From the NCBI GenBank assembly GCA_001767525.1, contig MELF01000017.1, forward strand, positions 19,779 through 83,778: 64,000 nucleotides of DNA. Direction: 5' to 3'. This document shows, piece by piece, positions 1-9,675 of this stretch (the first letter of the stretch is position 1; the number at the start of each line of letters is the position of its first letter). A program made the translations under genes and the position numbers. The DNA is from Acidobacteria bacterium RIFCSPLOWO2_12_FULL_68_19 (lineage in GTDB: Bacteria > Acidobacteriota > Vicinamibacteria > Vicinamibacterales > UBA2999). The notes beneath the pieces were generated by a model that ran no database searches, was not told where the DNA came from, and saw only the letters and a list, made by a program, of their open reading frames with translations.

Positions 1-108
1 ATACGGTCACGCTGGAGGCGTTGAACCACGGCGTGCGCCTGGCGATCGTTTCTGTTTGCAGCGGCTCGGACATAGGTCAGAATCAGAGGACGCGGGGCCC
101 TCATCTCT
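1..108. other. Window edge, unresolved short segment
   Basis: This 108-base leader before pntAA has no assignable gene. On the minus strand an ATG at 73 opens a frame that runs off the window edge (24 codons, beginning MSEPLQTET), which could be the start of a divergent gene. It has no clear Shine-Dalgarno sequence. A plus-strand frame is also open across the edge. Neither can be chosen from what is visible. Confidence 0.3.
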
Positions 109-1251
109 ATGCGCATCGGCGTGCCAGGGGAAATCCGGACGGGCGAGACGCGCGTTGCCGCCACGCCGGAGACGGTTAGGAAGCTCATCCAGTCGGGACA
201 CCATACGTGCCTCGTGCAGGCAAGCGCCGGGACGGCCGCAGCCATTCCGGATGCCGAGTTCGAGGCGGCCGGCGCCGACGTCACGGCGCGCGCGGCCGAT
301 GTGTACGCCCAGACCGACATCGTGCTGAAGGTGCGCTCGCCCGAGCCGGTGGAACTGCCGATGCTGCGGCGCGGCTCCGTCCTCGTCGGCCTCCTGAACC
401 CGCACGACGAGGACGCGATCGAGAAGCTCGCCGAGACGGGCGTCACCGCGTTCGCCATGGAAGCGCTGCCGCGGATCACCCGCGCGCAGACGATGGACGT
501 GCTGTCGTCGCAGGCGAACGTCGCCGGGTACAAGGCGGTGCTGCTCGCCGCCAACGAGTACCGGCGGTTCATGCCGATGCTGATGACGGCCGCGGGGACG
601 GTCAAAGCGGCGCGCGTCCTGGTGCTCGGCGCCGGCGTCGCGGGGCTCCAGGCGATTGCGACGGCCCGGCGGCTCGGCGCCGTCGTCGAGGCGTTCGACG
701 TACGTCCGGCGGTGAAGGAGCAGGTGGAGTCGCTCGGGGCACGATTCGTCGAAGTGCCGGTGCCGGAGAGCGAGCGCGCCGCGGCGGAAACCTCCGGCGG
801 CTACGCCCGCGAGATGAGCGACGACTACCGGCGGCAGCAGGCGGCCCTCATCGACGAGCGGGCCAGGCTGGCCGACATCGTCATCACCACCGCCCTCGTT
901 CCCGGCCGTGCGGCGCCGATCCTGGTGCGTGAAGACACGGTCCGGCAGATGAGGCCCGGCTCGGTCGTCGTCGACCTCGCCGTCGAACAGGGCGGCAACT
1001 GCGCGCTGACCGAGCGCGATCGGACGGTCGTGGCGCACGGGGTGCGCATCGTCGGCTGCAGCAACCTGCCCGCGCTCGTCGCCGCCGACGCCAGCGCCCT
1101 CTACGCGCGCAACCTGCTGAGCTTCGTCAACCTGCTCGTCGATCCGAAGGCGGGTACGCTGACGCTCGACCGATCCGACGAGATCATTGCGGCGACGCTC
1201 GTCTGCATCGACGGCGCGCCGACGCGCCGACGCGAACGGTCCCTCGCATGA
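109..1251 (+). CDS. pntAA: NAD(P) transhydrogenase subunit alpha, part 1 (NAD-binding)
   Basis: This is the soluble domain-I subunit of proton-translocating transhydrogenase, which binds NAD(H) and exchanges hydride with NADP(H) on PntB, usually to make NADPH at the expense of the proton gradient. The 380-aa product begins MRIGVPGE, the standard AlaDH/PNT N-terminus. It has a Rossmann loop G174-A-G-V-A-G179 followed by the typical acidic/hydrophobic nucleotide-binding strand (VEAFDVRP). The length matches the split-alpha form in which the membrane part of alpha is a separate gene. Its last codons overlap the start of pntAB by 4 bp, so the three pnt genes form one operon. The family is certain; direction of flux in vivo is inference. 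Confidence 0.96.
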   Translation: MRIGVPGEIRTGETRVAATPETVRKLIQSGHHTCLVQASAGTAAAIPDAEFEAAGADVTARAADVYAQTDIVLKVRSPEPVELPMLRRGSVLVGLLNPHDEDAIEKLAETGVTAFAMEALPRITRAQTMDVLSSQANVAGYKAVLLAANEYRRFMPMLMTAAGTVKAARVLVLGAGVAGLQAIATARRLGAVVEAFDVRPAVKEQVESLGARFVEVPVPESERAAAETSGGYAREMSDDYRRQQAALIDERARLADIVITTALVPGRAAPILVREDTVRQMRPGSVVVDLAVEQGGNCALTERDRTVVAHGVRIVGCSNLPALVAADASALYARNLLSFVNLLVDPKAGTLTLDRSDEIIAATLVCIDGAPTRRRERSLA

Positions 1252-1556
1252 CCGGCATGGTCGATCCCATCGTCGTCAACATCACCGTGTTCGTGCTGGC
1301 GGTGTTCGTGGGCTATCACGTCGTCTGGAACGTGACGCCGGCGCTGCACACGCCGCTCATGAGCGTCACCAACGCCATCAGCTCCGTCGTCATCGTCGGC
1401 GCGATCCTCGCCGCCGGGTCTGGCACGACGGGGTTCGGTCCCCTCGTCGGCGCCATTGCCGTCGCGCTCGTGGCCGTCAACACCTTCGGCGGATTCCTGG
1501 TCACCGAGCGCATGCTCGACATGTTCAAGAAGAAGGAACCGCGGGGGCGCAAATAG
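1248..1556 (+). CDS. pntAB: NAD(P) transhydrogenase subunit alpha, part 2 (membrane)
   Basis: Small membrane subunit (102 aa) carrying the first helices of the transhydrogenase proton channel, which in E. coli are fused to the NAD-binding domain. Three hydrophobic stretches are visible, including the family signature [18 protein letters not shown] around residues 29-46, and a charged KKKE-rich cytoplasmic tail. It starts within the pntAA stop (ATGA overlap) and ends 3 bp before pntB, so translation of the three is probably coupled. Confidence 0.94.
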   Translation: MTGMVDPIVVNITVFVLAVFVGYHVVWNVTPALHTPLMSVTNAISSVVIVGAILAAGSGTTGFGPLVGAIAVALVAVNTFGGFLVTERMLDMFKKKEPRGRK

Positions 1557-1559
1557 CGC

Positions 1560-2960
1560 ATGTCCGCGAACCTCATCGCGATCTCCTATCTGATCGCGAG
1601 CGTGCTCTTCATCCTGTCGCTTCGCGGCCTGTCGCATCCCCGCTTCGCGCGGCGCGGCAACATCGCCGGCATGGTCGGGATGACCATCGCGGTGCTCGCG
1701 ACGCTCGCCGTCACGCCGCGCGTCGGCGCCGGGCTGGCGATGCTCGCCGTCGGCGGCGCCGTCGGCGTGATCGTCTCCCGGCGCGTACAGATGACGCAGA
1801 TGCCGGAGCTCGTCGCCGCGATGCACTCGCTGGTCGGCATGGCGGCGGTGCTGATCGCGATCGCCATCGTCAGCAATCCGCCCGCGTTCGGCGTCGCGTT
1901 CCCGATGCCCGCCGGCAACCGGGTCGAGCTCTTCCTCGGCACGGTGGTCGGTGCGGTCACGTTCTCCGGCTCCGTCATCGCATTCGGCAAGCTCGCGGGG
2001 CTCGGCCGGTACGGGCGCCTGTTCTCCAGCGCACCGGTGACGTTTCGCGGGCAGCACGCCGTGAACCTGGCGCTGGCGGCGGTCATGGTCGGCTACGGCG
2101 TGGCGTTCGTGAACGCCGCGCCCGACGCGGCATGGCCGCCGTTCCTGACAATGACCGCGCTGGCGTTCCTGCTGGGGGTGCTGATCATCATCCCGATCGG
2201 CGGCGCCGACATGCCGGTCGTCATCTCGATGCTCAACAGCTACTCCGGCTGGGCGGCGGCGGGCATCGGGTTCTCGCTCAACAACTCGATGCTCATCATC
2301 GCCGGCTCGCTCGTCGGCTCCTCCGGCGCCATCCTCTCCTACATCATGTGCCGCGCGATGAACCGCTCGTTCTTCAGCGTCATCCTCGGCGGTTTCGGCG
2401 GCGCCGAGGGGACCGTCGCCGCCGGGGTCGAGCAGAAGGCCGTCAAGTCCGGCTCGCCCGAGGACGCGGCCTTCCTGCTCCGCAATGCCGAGAGCGTCAT
2501 CATCGTGCCTGGCTACGGGCTGGCGGTCGGCCGCGCCCAGCATGCCGTGAAGGAGATGGCCGACAAGCTCATCGCGCACGGCGTGAACGTGCGGTACGCC
2601 ATCCACCCGGTCGCCGGCCGGATGCCGGGGCACATGAACGTGCTCCTCGCGGAGGCGGAGGTGCCGTACGACCAGGTGGTGGAGCTCGAGGACATCAACG
2701 CCGACTTCCCCGCCACCGATGTGGCGTTCGTCCTGGGCGCCAACGACGTCGTCAACCCGCTCGCCGAGCAGCCGGGCAGCCCGATCTACGGGATGCCGAT
2801 TCTCGAGGCGCACAAGGCGCGGACGGTGCTCGTCAACAAACGTTCGATGGCCGCCGGCTACGCGGGCGTCGACAACCCGCTCTTCTACATGGACCGGACG
2901 ATGATGGTGTTCGGCGACGCCAAGAAGGTGATCGAGGAGATCGTCAAGGCGCTGGACTGA
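1560..2960 (+). CDS. pntB: NAD(P) transhydrogenase subunit beta
   Basis: Integral-membrane, NADP(H)-binding subunit of the proton-pumping transhydrogenase. The 466-aa product has many transmembrane helices in its first ~280 residues, with conserved stretches such as MPVVISMLNSYSGWAAA. The C-terminal domain III contains the NADP-binding motif VPGYGLAVGRAQ at roughly residues 315-326 and the VLGANDVVNP motif. It completes the pntAA-pntAB-pntB operon. Its TGA ends at 2960 and the convergent cystathionine beta-synthase stop begins at 2961, so the two genes meet with no spacer and no room for a terminator between them. Confidence 0.96.
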   Translation: MSANLIAISYLIASVLFILSLRGLSHPRFARRGNIAGMVGMTIAVLATLAVTPRVGAGLAMLAVGGAVGVIVSRRVQMTQMPELVAAMHSLVGMAAVLIAIAIVSNPPAFGVAFPMPAGNRVELFLGTVVGAVTFSGSVIAFGKLAGLGRYGRLFSSAPVTFRGQHAVNLALAAVMVGYGVAFVNAAPDAAWPPFLTMTALAFLLGVLIIIPIGGADMPVVISMLNSYSGWAAAGIGFSLNNSMLIIAGSLVGSSGAILSYIMCRAMNRSFFSVILGGFGGAEGTVAAGVEQKAVKSGSPEDAAFLLRNAESVIIVPGYGLAVGRAQHAVKEMADKLIAHGVNVRYAIHPVAGRMPGHMNVLLAEAEVPYDQVVELEDINADFPATDVAFVLGANDVVNPLAEQPGSPIYGMPILEAHKARTVLVNKRSMAAGYAGVDNPLFYMDRTMMVFGDAKKVIEEIVKALD

Positions 2961-4376
2961 CTACATCAGCACGCGGATGATGTCGGATCTGGTGATGATG
3001 AACGTCTTCTCCGTCTTGAAGTCGCGGACGAGGACCGCCGGGTTCTCCGGCGTGATCATCTTCGAGAGCAGCTCTACCGGCGTCGAGACGTCGGCGAAGG
3101 GGAACGCCGGCTGCATGATCGTCTCGATCGGCTGCCGCTTGATGTCCGGGTTGCGCACGAACTCGTTGTAGAGATGTGATTCGTTGAGCGATCCGACGAC
3201 GCGGCCGTCGCGCGTGACCGACACCTGCGAGAAGTCGCGGTCGCTCATGATTCGGATCGCGTCTTCGACGGGCCTGGCCGCCTCGACCGCGTAGAGCTCC
3301 CCCGACACGCCCATGGCGACGAGATCGCGCGCGGTGAGGCCGCTCGTCTCGATGAACCCCTTCGCGCGCATCCACTCGTCGTTGAACATCTTGCCGAGGT
3401 ACCGCGAGCCGTGGTCGTGGACGATGACGACTACGACGTCGTCTCTCGTGAAGTGGTGCCGCAACTGCAGCAGTCCCGCCATGGCGGACCCGGCGGAGTT
3501 GCCCGCGAAGATCCCCTCCTCGCGCGCGATGCGCCGCGTCATGACGGCGGCGTCCTTGTCGGTCACCTTCTCGAAGTGGTCGATGATGGCGAAGTCGACG
3601 TTCGCCGGCAGGAAGTCCTCGCCAATGCCTTCGGTGACGTACGGGTAGATCTCGTTCTTGTCGAAGATGCCGGTCTCCTTGTACTTCTTGAAGACCGATC
3701 CGTAGGTGTCGATCCCCCACACGGTGACGCGCGGGTTCCGCTCCTTGAGGTACCGGCCGACGCCGCTGATCGTGCCGCCGGTCCCGACGCCGCACACCAG
3801 GTGCGTGACCCGGCCGCCGGTCTGTTGCCAGATCTCCGGACCCGTCTGCTCGTAGTGCGCCTGCGTGTTCGACAGGTTGTCGTACTGGTTCGCCTTCCAG
3901 GCGTTCGGGACCTCCCGAGCCAGGCGCGACGAGACCGAGTAGTACGACCGCGGATCCTCGGGGTCGACGTCGGTCGGGCACACAATCACCTCGGCGCCGA
4001 ACGCCCGGAGCGCGTCGATCTTCTCCTTCGACTGCTTGTCCGTGGTGGTGAAGATGCACCGGTAGCCCTTCACGACGGCCACGATGGCCAGGCCCATACC
4101 CGTGTTGCCGGACGTCCCCTCGACGATCGTGCCGCCCGGCTTCAGCAGCCCCGCCTTCTCGGCGTCCTCGATCATCTTGACCGCCATCCGGTCCTTGATC
4201 GAATTGCCGGGATTGAACGTCTCGAGCTTGACGAGCACCTCGGCCTCGATGAGCCCCCGCGTGATCGCGTGGACGCGCACCATCGGCGTGTTCCCGATGG
4301 CGTCGAGGATCGTGTCGCAGATTCTCGGTCCGGTCGAATCGGTCACCGCCTGATCATGACAGGGGCGAGGGGTCAC
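2961..4376 (-). CDS. cbs: Cystathionine beta-synthase (PLP domain plus tandem CBS domains)
   Basis: PLP enzyme that condenses serine with homocysteine in transsulfuration, or works as an O-acetylserine-type cysteine synthase. The N-terminal fold-type II domain shows the PLP lysine K61 in NPGNSIKDR, the substrate loop EGTSGNTG and the phosphate-binding GVGTGGTISG. The C-terminal ~130 residues form two CBS domains, the typical allosteric module. The 471-aa length fits bacterial CBS with tandem CBS domains. The GTG at 4376 gives the longest frame; a second in-frame GTG at 4346 is an equally plausible start because neither has a strong Shine-Dalgarno. A threonine/cysteine-synthase-like activity cannot be excluded from sequence alone. 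Confidence 0.9.
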   Translation of the reverse strand: MTPRPCHDQAVTDSTGPRICDTILDAIGNTPMVRVHAITRGLIEAEVLVKLETFNPGNSIKDRMAVKMIEDAEKAGLLKPGGTIVEGTSGNTGMGLAIVAVVKGYRCIFTTTDKQSKEKIDALRAFGAEVIVCPTDVDPEDPRSYYSVSSRLAREVPNAWKANQYDNLSNTQAHYEQTGPEIWQQTGGRVTHLVCGVGTGGTISGVGRYLKERNPRVTVWGIDTYGSVFKKYKETGIFDKNEIYPYVTEGIGEDFLPANVDFAIIDHFEKVTDKDAAVMTRRIAREEGIFAGNSAGSAMAGLLQLRHHFTRDDVVVVIVHDHGSRYLGKMFNDEWMRAKGFIETSGLTARDLVAMGVSGELYAVEAARPVEDAIRIMSDRDFSQVSVTRDGRVVGSLNESHLYNEFVRNPDIKRQPIETIMQPAFPFADVSTPVELLSKMITPENPAVLVRDFKTEKTFIITRSDIIRVLM

Positions 4377-4448
4377 GGGAAAGAGGGGAACCGAGCCGAG
4401 CCGAACCGAGCGGCGGGGAACGCCGAAGGGAGCACGACGGCTCCCGGT

Positions 4449-5192
4449 TCAGTGCGTCATCGCATAGACGATGTAGTTCACGCCGAGCCGGTACGCGTCG
4501 TTGGTGGGGTCGGTGCCGTAGAGCCCCTCGGCCGACCACTCCCAGTAATCGCCGAGATCGTTGTTCCAGTTGGCGAGCGCGAGCATGCGGCCCGCAGGGT
4601 CGTTCCCGTCGAACATTCCCCAGAACGACGGCGGCACGTTGACCGTGGGATGCGGCACGTCGAGGTGCTTGATGTTGAAGAACGACTGGAACACCGGATG
4701 CGTCACGTCCAGCCGGATGAAGCGGTGGTCGGGCAGCGCGCGCCTCATCTGCGCCACCAGGTTGCGCCAGTGCCCGTCCCCCTCGAAGTCGTCGAAGATG
4801 ATGAGTCCGCCCTTGAGGAGGTACGTGCGCAGGTTCTTCGCCTCGGCGTCGTTGGTCGTCCAGTAGCCCGGCTCCGACATGTAGATCACCGGGTTCTCGA
4901 AGATGCGCGGATCGTCGAGGTCCAGGATGTTGCTGCCGTCCATCCGCACGCGCATGTTGGTGATGTAGTCGAGAATCGCCGCGAAGTTGCGCTCCGCGGT
5001 GGGATAGTCGTGCTCCCAGCCGCCGGAGAAGCGTCCGAGGCTCGCGCCGTACCGGATGCGCGTGAACACGAAGTGGCTGTCGTAGGGCACCGTCGCCGGC
5101 GCCGGACGGGACCGGCGGAACTGCCCGGCGGCCACGAGCGGCGCGAGCAGGAGCGCGACGAGCAGCCCGGCGATCGCAGGCGTCAGTCGCAT
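4449..5192 (-). CDS. DUF4159 domain secreted protein (copy 1)
   Basis: A 247-aa exported protein with an N-terminal signal peptide (MRLTPAIAGLLVALLLAPLVAAGQ) followed by one DUF4159 domain. Conserved features shared with the two paralogs in this window are a GGWxxDYP motif, LRTYLLKGGLIIFDDF in the middle, a D-HPVF segment and a C-terminal LGVNYIVYAMTH end. DUF4159 has a class-I glutamine-amidotransferase-like fold according to family knowledge, with unknown activity. It is 7 bp downstream of a second DUF4159 gene and at the 3' end of the Bat-like operon. It is the most divergent of the three copies, lacking the FCRxxYTS stretch seen in the other two. Confidence 0.85.
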   Translation of the reverse strand: MRLTPAIAGLLVALLLAPLVAAGQFRRSRPAPATVPYDSHFVFTRIRYGASLGRFSGGWEHDYPTAERNFAAILDYITNMRVRMDGSNILDLDDPRIFENPVIYMSEPGYWTTNDAEAKNLRTYLLKGGLIIFDDFEGDGHWRNLVAQMRRALPDHRFIRLDVTHPVFQSFFNIKHLDVPHPTVNVPPSFWGMFDGNDPAGRMLALANWNNDLGDYWEWSAEGLYGTDPTNDAYRLGVNYIVYAMTH

Positions 5193-5199
5193 GACAGCC

Positions 5200-6027
5200 T
5201 CAGTGCGTCAGCGCGTACAGGATGACGTTGATGCCGACGGCATACCCGTCCGGCGAGAACCGGTAGAAGAATCGCGGATCCTCGCCCTCGCGCTCCCACG
5301 CGTCGGAGATGTCGGTGTTGTGCGTCATCAGCACCATCAGGTTGCCGTGGCGATCGGACACCCCCCGGATCGCCGGCGTGGCGCTGTCTCCGCCGCGCTC
5401 GGATGTGCCGCCTCCGCTCGTCCGCCAGAACTGGATCGACGGGATCTGCGGCAGCGTCTTCACCTCGAACATCGTGCGGAAGATCGGATGATCCAGCGTG
5501 ATCTCCTCGATCGGGTATTCCGACGGCGGCAGCACGCGCGCCAACTGGGAGACCCAGTTGTGCCAGGCGTACGTGCCCCAATAGTCGTCCGCCCAGACGA
5601 ATCCGCCCTTCAGCAGGTAAGTGCGCAGGCCGGCGACCTCCGCGTCGGTGAAGGCGGCGGTGCCGACGTCCTCCATGTGGAGGTACGGACACTGATAGAG
5701 CGCCTCCTCGGTGAGCCGGACGACGACGTGGTCGGGCGCGCCCTGCGCATCCCTGGTCACGCGCGTCTTGGTCAGCTCGGACAGGCGAATCGAGAAGTTC
5801 AGCTCGGCGTCCGGGTAGTCGGTCGACCACCCCTGACCGCCGGCCTCGCGGCGGCCGCTCGTGTACACCGCCCGGCAGAAGTTGAACCCACGGCCGAAGG
5901 TCTCCGGCTGGGCGAACCTTGCGGGATACCCGCGCGGCCCGAACCCGCGGAACTGGCGCCCGAACTGGGCGAAGGTCGAGGTCGCGAGGCAGACGACCAG
6001 GACGATCGCGACCGCGGCTGCCTTCAT
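5200..6027 (-). CDS. DUF4159 domain secreted protein (copy 2)
   Basis: A 275-aa protein with a clean signal peptide (residues 1-20, cleavage near TFA-QF) and a DUF4159 domain. It shares with copy 3 (18429-19292) the segments FCRxxYTSxRRE, LSELTKT, DVGT, LLKGGFVWADDYWGT, and MTHNTDISDAWEREGEDPRFFYRFSP-like ends, so copies 2 and 3 are close paralogs. Its ATG overlaps the stop of the upstream DUF4175 gene by 4 bp, so it is co-transcribed and probably translationally coupled with it. The function is unknown; export and its place beside VWA and MoxR proteins suggest a role in the cell envelope. Confidence 0.87.
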   Translation of the reverse strand: MKAAAVAIVLVVCLATSTFAQFGRQFRGFGPRGYPARFAQPETFGRGFNFCRAVYTSGRREAGGQGWSTDYPDAELNFSIRLSELTKTRVTRDAQGAPDHVVVRLTEEALYQCPYLHMEDVGTAAFTDAEVAGLRTYLLKGGFVWADDYWGTYAWHNWVSQLARVLPPSEYPIEEITLDHPIFRTMFEVKTLPQIPSIQFWRTSGGGTSERGGDSATPAIRGVSDRHGNLMVLMTHNTDISDAWEREGEDPRFFYRFSPDGYAVGINVILYALTH

Positions 6028-9000
6028 CGCGTCCGCGCGAGCGATCGGTAGTACTCCTGCACGAGCTTGCGGAACGCCTCCGGCACCTCGTCCGACCCGG
6101 ACAACGCGATGCTGCTCTCGTCGGCGTCCACACGGCGCCGGAGCCCGAACTCGAACCGCTTCAGTCCTTCGGCGATCGTCGATTGGAGGCGCGCGAGCTC
6201 GGACACGTCCTGGTAGACCCGGGGATCGTCCAGGCGCCGGAGCGCGCGGAGGATCTCGTCGAGCTCGCGCGGGTCGATGTTCTCGGCCGCCAGATCACGC
6301 CGCAGCTGCTGCGCCTCGTTCGTCCACTCGCGGATCTCGCCGCGCAGCTGCCGGATGTCGTCCGGCGACAGCCGCCAATCGCGGCCCCACTCCCAGCCGT
6401 ACCCGCCGCTCCAGCCGCCGCCGTTCCAGGCGCCGCGGGCGGCGCCGCCGGCGTCCCCACCGCCACCCGCCTGCGCCCCGTCGGCCGCCCCGCCACCTTC
6501 CGACGCCTGCGCGCCGTCGGCGCCCTGCGATCCCTGCGCACCCTCTGAACCCTGTGACCCTTGCGAACCCTGCTGGTTCCGCGCCTGCTGGCCTTGTTGT
6601 CCCTGCTGGCCTTGCTGCCCCTGCTGCCCTTCCTGCCCCTGCTGGGCGCCACGCTGCGCGCGCTCGCGCGTCCGCTCCTGGAGCGACTCGGCCGCGCGCG
6701 CCAGCCGGCGCGCGCGCTCGAGCGCGGTTTCCATCCGATTCGCCGCGTTCTCGCCACCCTCCCCGAGCGCCGTGGCCGCCTCGCCGAGGCGCTTCCGCAG
6801 TTCCTCGATGCCTCCGGCAATCTCGTTCTCGGCAGCCTCGACCACCTGCGGCGTCGCGCCGCGGTTGACGAGGTTCTGCGAGTACCGCAGCTTGTCGGCC
6901 AGCCGGTTGTCGCGGATCGACCCGGCCGCTTCGGCCATCTTGCGCGCGGCGGCGCGCTCGTTGGCGGCGGCGTCGCGGGCCGCGCGGTCGAGCTGCTGCT
7001 CGAGCGAGTTCAGCCGGTTCTCGAGATCCGTCTTCTGATCGTTCACCTGCCGCGCCTCGTCGCGCCTCGCCTGGCTGTTCGGCACGGCGGCGAGCTCCCG
7101 GGCATCGTCGGCGACCTCCTCCTGGCGCCGGGCGATCTCGTCGGCCTGGCGCATGGCGTCCTTGATGTCACGCTCGGCGCGCGCCGCCTGGTTCTGCTGC
7201 AGCCGGCGCTCGGTCTCGCGCAGCCGCTCCAGCGCGGCCGCCGCCTGCCCGGCGGCGCCGGCGTCGCCGCCGGCCGCGGCGCGCCGCATCGCATCGGCGG
7301 CCTGCTGCATCTGGCGCGCCGCCTCCATGAGGTCGGGCCGGTTCTCCTCGCGGGCGAGCCGCTCGAGCCGGCGTGCCGCCTCCTCGGCCTGCTCGGCCAG
7401 CGCACGCTGCTGGGCCGCGCCGCCCGAGGACGACGACCCGCCCTGCTCCAGCGCCCGAAGCCGCTGCCGCGCCGCTTCCTGCTCCTGCCGGCGCGCCAGC
7501 TCCTTCAGCTTTTCGAGCAGCTCGTCGATCTCGCGGTCGCCGGTCTGCTGCTGCGCCTGATTGGCCGTCTCGTACCGGCTCGCCATCTTCTCGAGCTCCT
7601 GCTCGAAGATCTCGGCGAGCTCCTGCTGCTGTGCGCTCCCGCCGCCGCCACCGCCGCCGGCATTCTGCTGGACGCTGATCTGGTACTCGTACTCTTCTTC
7701 CGCCTTCTGGAGAATCTGCAGCGCCTTGTGCTCGGGCGGCAGCGCGCCCTCGGGACTCACCTCGGCGAGCTTCGTCTCGGCGTCCTTCATCGCCTGCACG
7801 GCCTGCGGCAGCAGTTCGCCGATCTTCTCGAAGGCCGGATCCCGCTGCACCAGCTGGCTGTTCAGCCGCGTCACCAGCCCTTCCACCTGCTCGCGCAGCC
7901 GCGACTGCGAGAGCGACACGACCGTTGCCGCCTCGCGCAGTTTGGCCGGCGTGTACTTGCGGCGATCGCGCTGCACATTGAAGGTCGCCGAGATGATCTG
8001 CCGCTGCTGCTCCGAAAGCGCTTCCACCTGGCCGCCGCCGGCGCCGCCCATCCCGCCGCCGCCCCCGGCCATCGACGCGGCCTGGCGAAAATCGCGCCGA
8101 AACGGCCGGATGCGCAGGAAGTACAGATCGCTCGTCGCCTGCTGTCCCTGGCGGCCGGAACTGTCGAGCGCCCTCGCGTAGTAGGACACCGCGTCGCCCG
8201 GCTCGACGCCGAGCTCCTCGAGGAAGAACGTGTGGCCGGCACTCACCTCCGGCAGGCGGCTCCGCCCGCCGAACAGCTTCACCGTCTTCTCGGACCCGCC
8301 GTTGACGGAATAGACCAGCTCGAGGTCGCGGACGCCGAAGTCGTCTTCGGCCTGCGCCTCGACGTACACCTCCTCGATCGCGGACACCGAGGTGTCGCGT
8401 CCCGGCTTGGCAAACGACACGGTCGGCGGCTGGTCGGCGAGCACGTCGATCGTGTACTGCGGCGAGGCGGCCGCCCGCTCGCCCGCCGGCGAATCGAGCT
8501 CGACGCGGTAGAAGCCGTCGCGTTCGACCAGAAACGACGTCGTCAGCGACTGGTCCGCCTGCGGCGCCAAGGCGGCCGATTCCTTGTCGTTGAGCGCGAT
8601 GCGCCCGCCGGGGGATTTCATCGTCGGCACGACGCGGACGCGCACCTCGGTGCCGGCGAGCACGGCGATGTCGCCGCCGTCCTCGACCTTCTGCGGCTCC
8701 AAGCCCGTGTACGCCGGGAAGTGATACTCGAGCTCCAGTCGCTGCACGTACGGGACGTCGACGACGGTGAGCGTGAAGAGCGTCGAGCGCACGCCCTCGG
8801 CATCGACGTAGTACTGGAGCGGGGCGGCGACGTCGAAGATCATCCCCTCGTACCGGCCATCCTCGTTGCGGACGAGCGGGTGCTCTTCGAACGGGCCGTC
8901 GGCCGCGCGCCGCACCCAGAGCGACGCGTCGTCGGAGCCAAATCCCAAGAGCCGCGCGGCGATCGTCTGGTCGGCCCCCTTGGGAACGGTCGCGTTGCCC

Positions 9001-9623
9001 GGCGTCACCTCGACACGATAGGGCGCCGCCGCCTCGACGCCGCGCTGGACGAGCAGGATGGCCGAGAGCGCGTTGCGCATGAAGGCGGGACCGAGCAGCA
9101 CGACGAGGACGGCGCCGGCCGAGACGCCCGCCAGGAGCAGCCCCCATCGCTTGAGCGGCACTTCTTCGACGCGACGGGCGGCGTTGGTCGCGGCGCACGT
9201 CTCGAGCGCCTGCTCGACGAGCCGCCGCACCAGGGCCGCCGAGACCGAGTCGGTCCCGCGCCCGCTGGCTTCCACCGCGCTCACGAGCGTCGCCTGGAGC
9301 GACGGCTCGTTCTCCTCGAGGTACAGCGCCACCTGCTCGTCGGTCACGCGACGGCGCAGCGGACGGACGAGGAAATAGAGGACCGACGCGACCACCGCTG
9401 CGGCCAGGAGCAGCCGCGCGGCGATGATGGAGGCGGGGATGAAGCGCGCCCACTCCATGCCGTAGGCGGCGACGAGGAAGAGCCCGACGGCGATCCCAAG
9501 GCTGCGGACCACGCCGCGAAGCGCGAGCTTCAGGCGCCACCGCGATCGGACTTCCGTGATGACGGCCGTCAGGTCCGAGGGGGAAGTGGACCGGCGCCGC
9601 AGGTACTCAGTGTAGTCGCGCAT
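6024..9623 (-). CDS. DUF4175 family giant membrane protein
   Basis: A 1199-aa protein of the DUF4175 type found in Bat-like operons. The N-terminus has two close transmembrane segments (about residues 40-90), then a further one near residue 175, then Ig-like extracytoplasmic domains (about 200-500). A long Gln/Glu/Arg/Ala-rich coiled coil follows (about 530-1000). A Gly/Gln/Ser/Ala low-complexity zone (about 990-1075) then leads to a folded C-terminal segment rich in Trp and Gly (WSGGYGWEWG) and an Arg-rich helix region. It overlaps the next gene (DUF4159) by 4 bp. The function is unknown; the architecture suggests a membrane-anchored periplasmic scaffold. The low-complexity zone is encoded by 9-bp tandem units (6593-6646). 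Confidence 0.88.
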   Translation of the reverse strand: MRDYTEYLRRRSTSPSDLTAVITEVRSRWRLKLALRGVVRSLGIAVGLFLVAAYGMEWARFIPASIIAARLLLAAAVVASVLYFLVRPLRRRVTDEQVALYLEENEPSLQATLVSAVEASGRGTDSVSAALVRRLVEQALETCAATNAARRVEEVPLKRWGLLLAGVSAGAVLVVLLGPAFMRNALSAILLVQRGVEAAAPYRVEVTPGNATVPKGADQTIAARLLGFGSDDASLWVRRAADGPFEEHPLVRNEDGRYEGMIFDVAAPLQYYVDAEGVRSTLFTLTVVDVPYVQRLELEYHFPAYTGLEPQKVEDGGDIAVLAGTEVRVRVVPTMKSPGGRIALNDKESAALAPQADQSLTTSFLVERDGFYRVELDSPAGERAAASPQYTIDVLADQPPTVSFAKPGRDTSVSAIEEVYVEAQAEDDFGVRDLELVYSVNGGSEKTVKLFGGRSRLPEVSAGHTFFLEELGVEPGDAVSYYARALDSSGRQGQQATSDLYFLRIRPFRRDFRQAASMAGGGGGMGGAGGGQVEALSEQQRQIISATFNVQRDRRKYTPAKLREAATVVSLSQSRLREQVEGLVTRLNSQLVQRDPAFEKIGELLPQAVQAMKDAETKLAEVSPEGALPPEHKALQILQKAEEEYEYQISVQQNAGGGGGGGSAQQQELAEIFEQELEKMASRYETANQAQQQTGDREIDELLEKLKELARRQEQEAARQRLRALEQGGSSSSGGAAQQRALAEQAEEAARRLERLAREENRPDLMEAARQMQQAADAMRRAAAGGDAGAAGQAAAALERLRETERRLQQNQAARAERDIKDAMRQADEIARRQEEVADDARELAAVPNSQARRDEARQVNDQKTDLENRLNSLEQQLDRAARDAAANERAAARKMAEAAGSIRDNRLADKLRYSQNLVNRGATPQVVEAAENEIAGGIEELRKRLGEAATALGEGGENAANRMETALERARRLARAAESLQERTRERAQRGAQQGQEGQQGQQGQQGQQGQQARNQQGSQGSQGSEGAQGSQGADGAQASEGGGAADGAQAGGGGDAGGAARGAWNGGGWSGGYGWEWGRDWRLSPDDIRQLRGEIREWTNEAQQLRRDLAAENIDPRELDEILRALRRLDDPRVYQDVSELARLQSTIAEGLKRFEFGLRRRVDADESSIALSGSDEVPEAFRKLVQEYYRSLARTR
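6593..6646 (-). repeat. Six 9-bp tandem units coding a Gly-Gln-Gln run
   Basis: Six imperfect 9-bp units (plus-strand form ccctgctgg and variants such as ccttgctgc) lie head to tail inside the DUF4175 gene and encode repeated Gln-Gly-Gln triplets. They are likely to vary in copy number between strains by slippage. Confidence 0.8.
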
Positions 9624-9675
9624 GCAACCCTCTCCGATGTCTTGCCTCAGGATACGCCCAACCGCCGGCGGTCGT

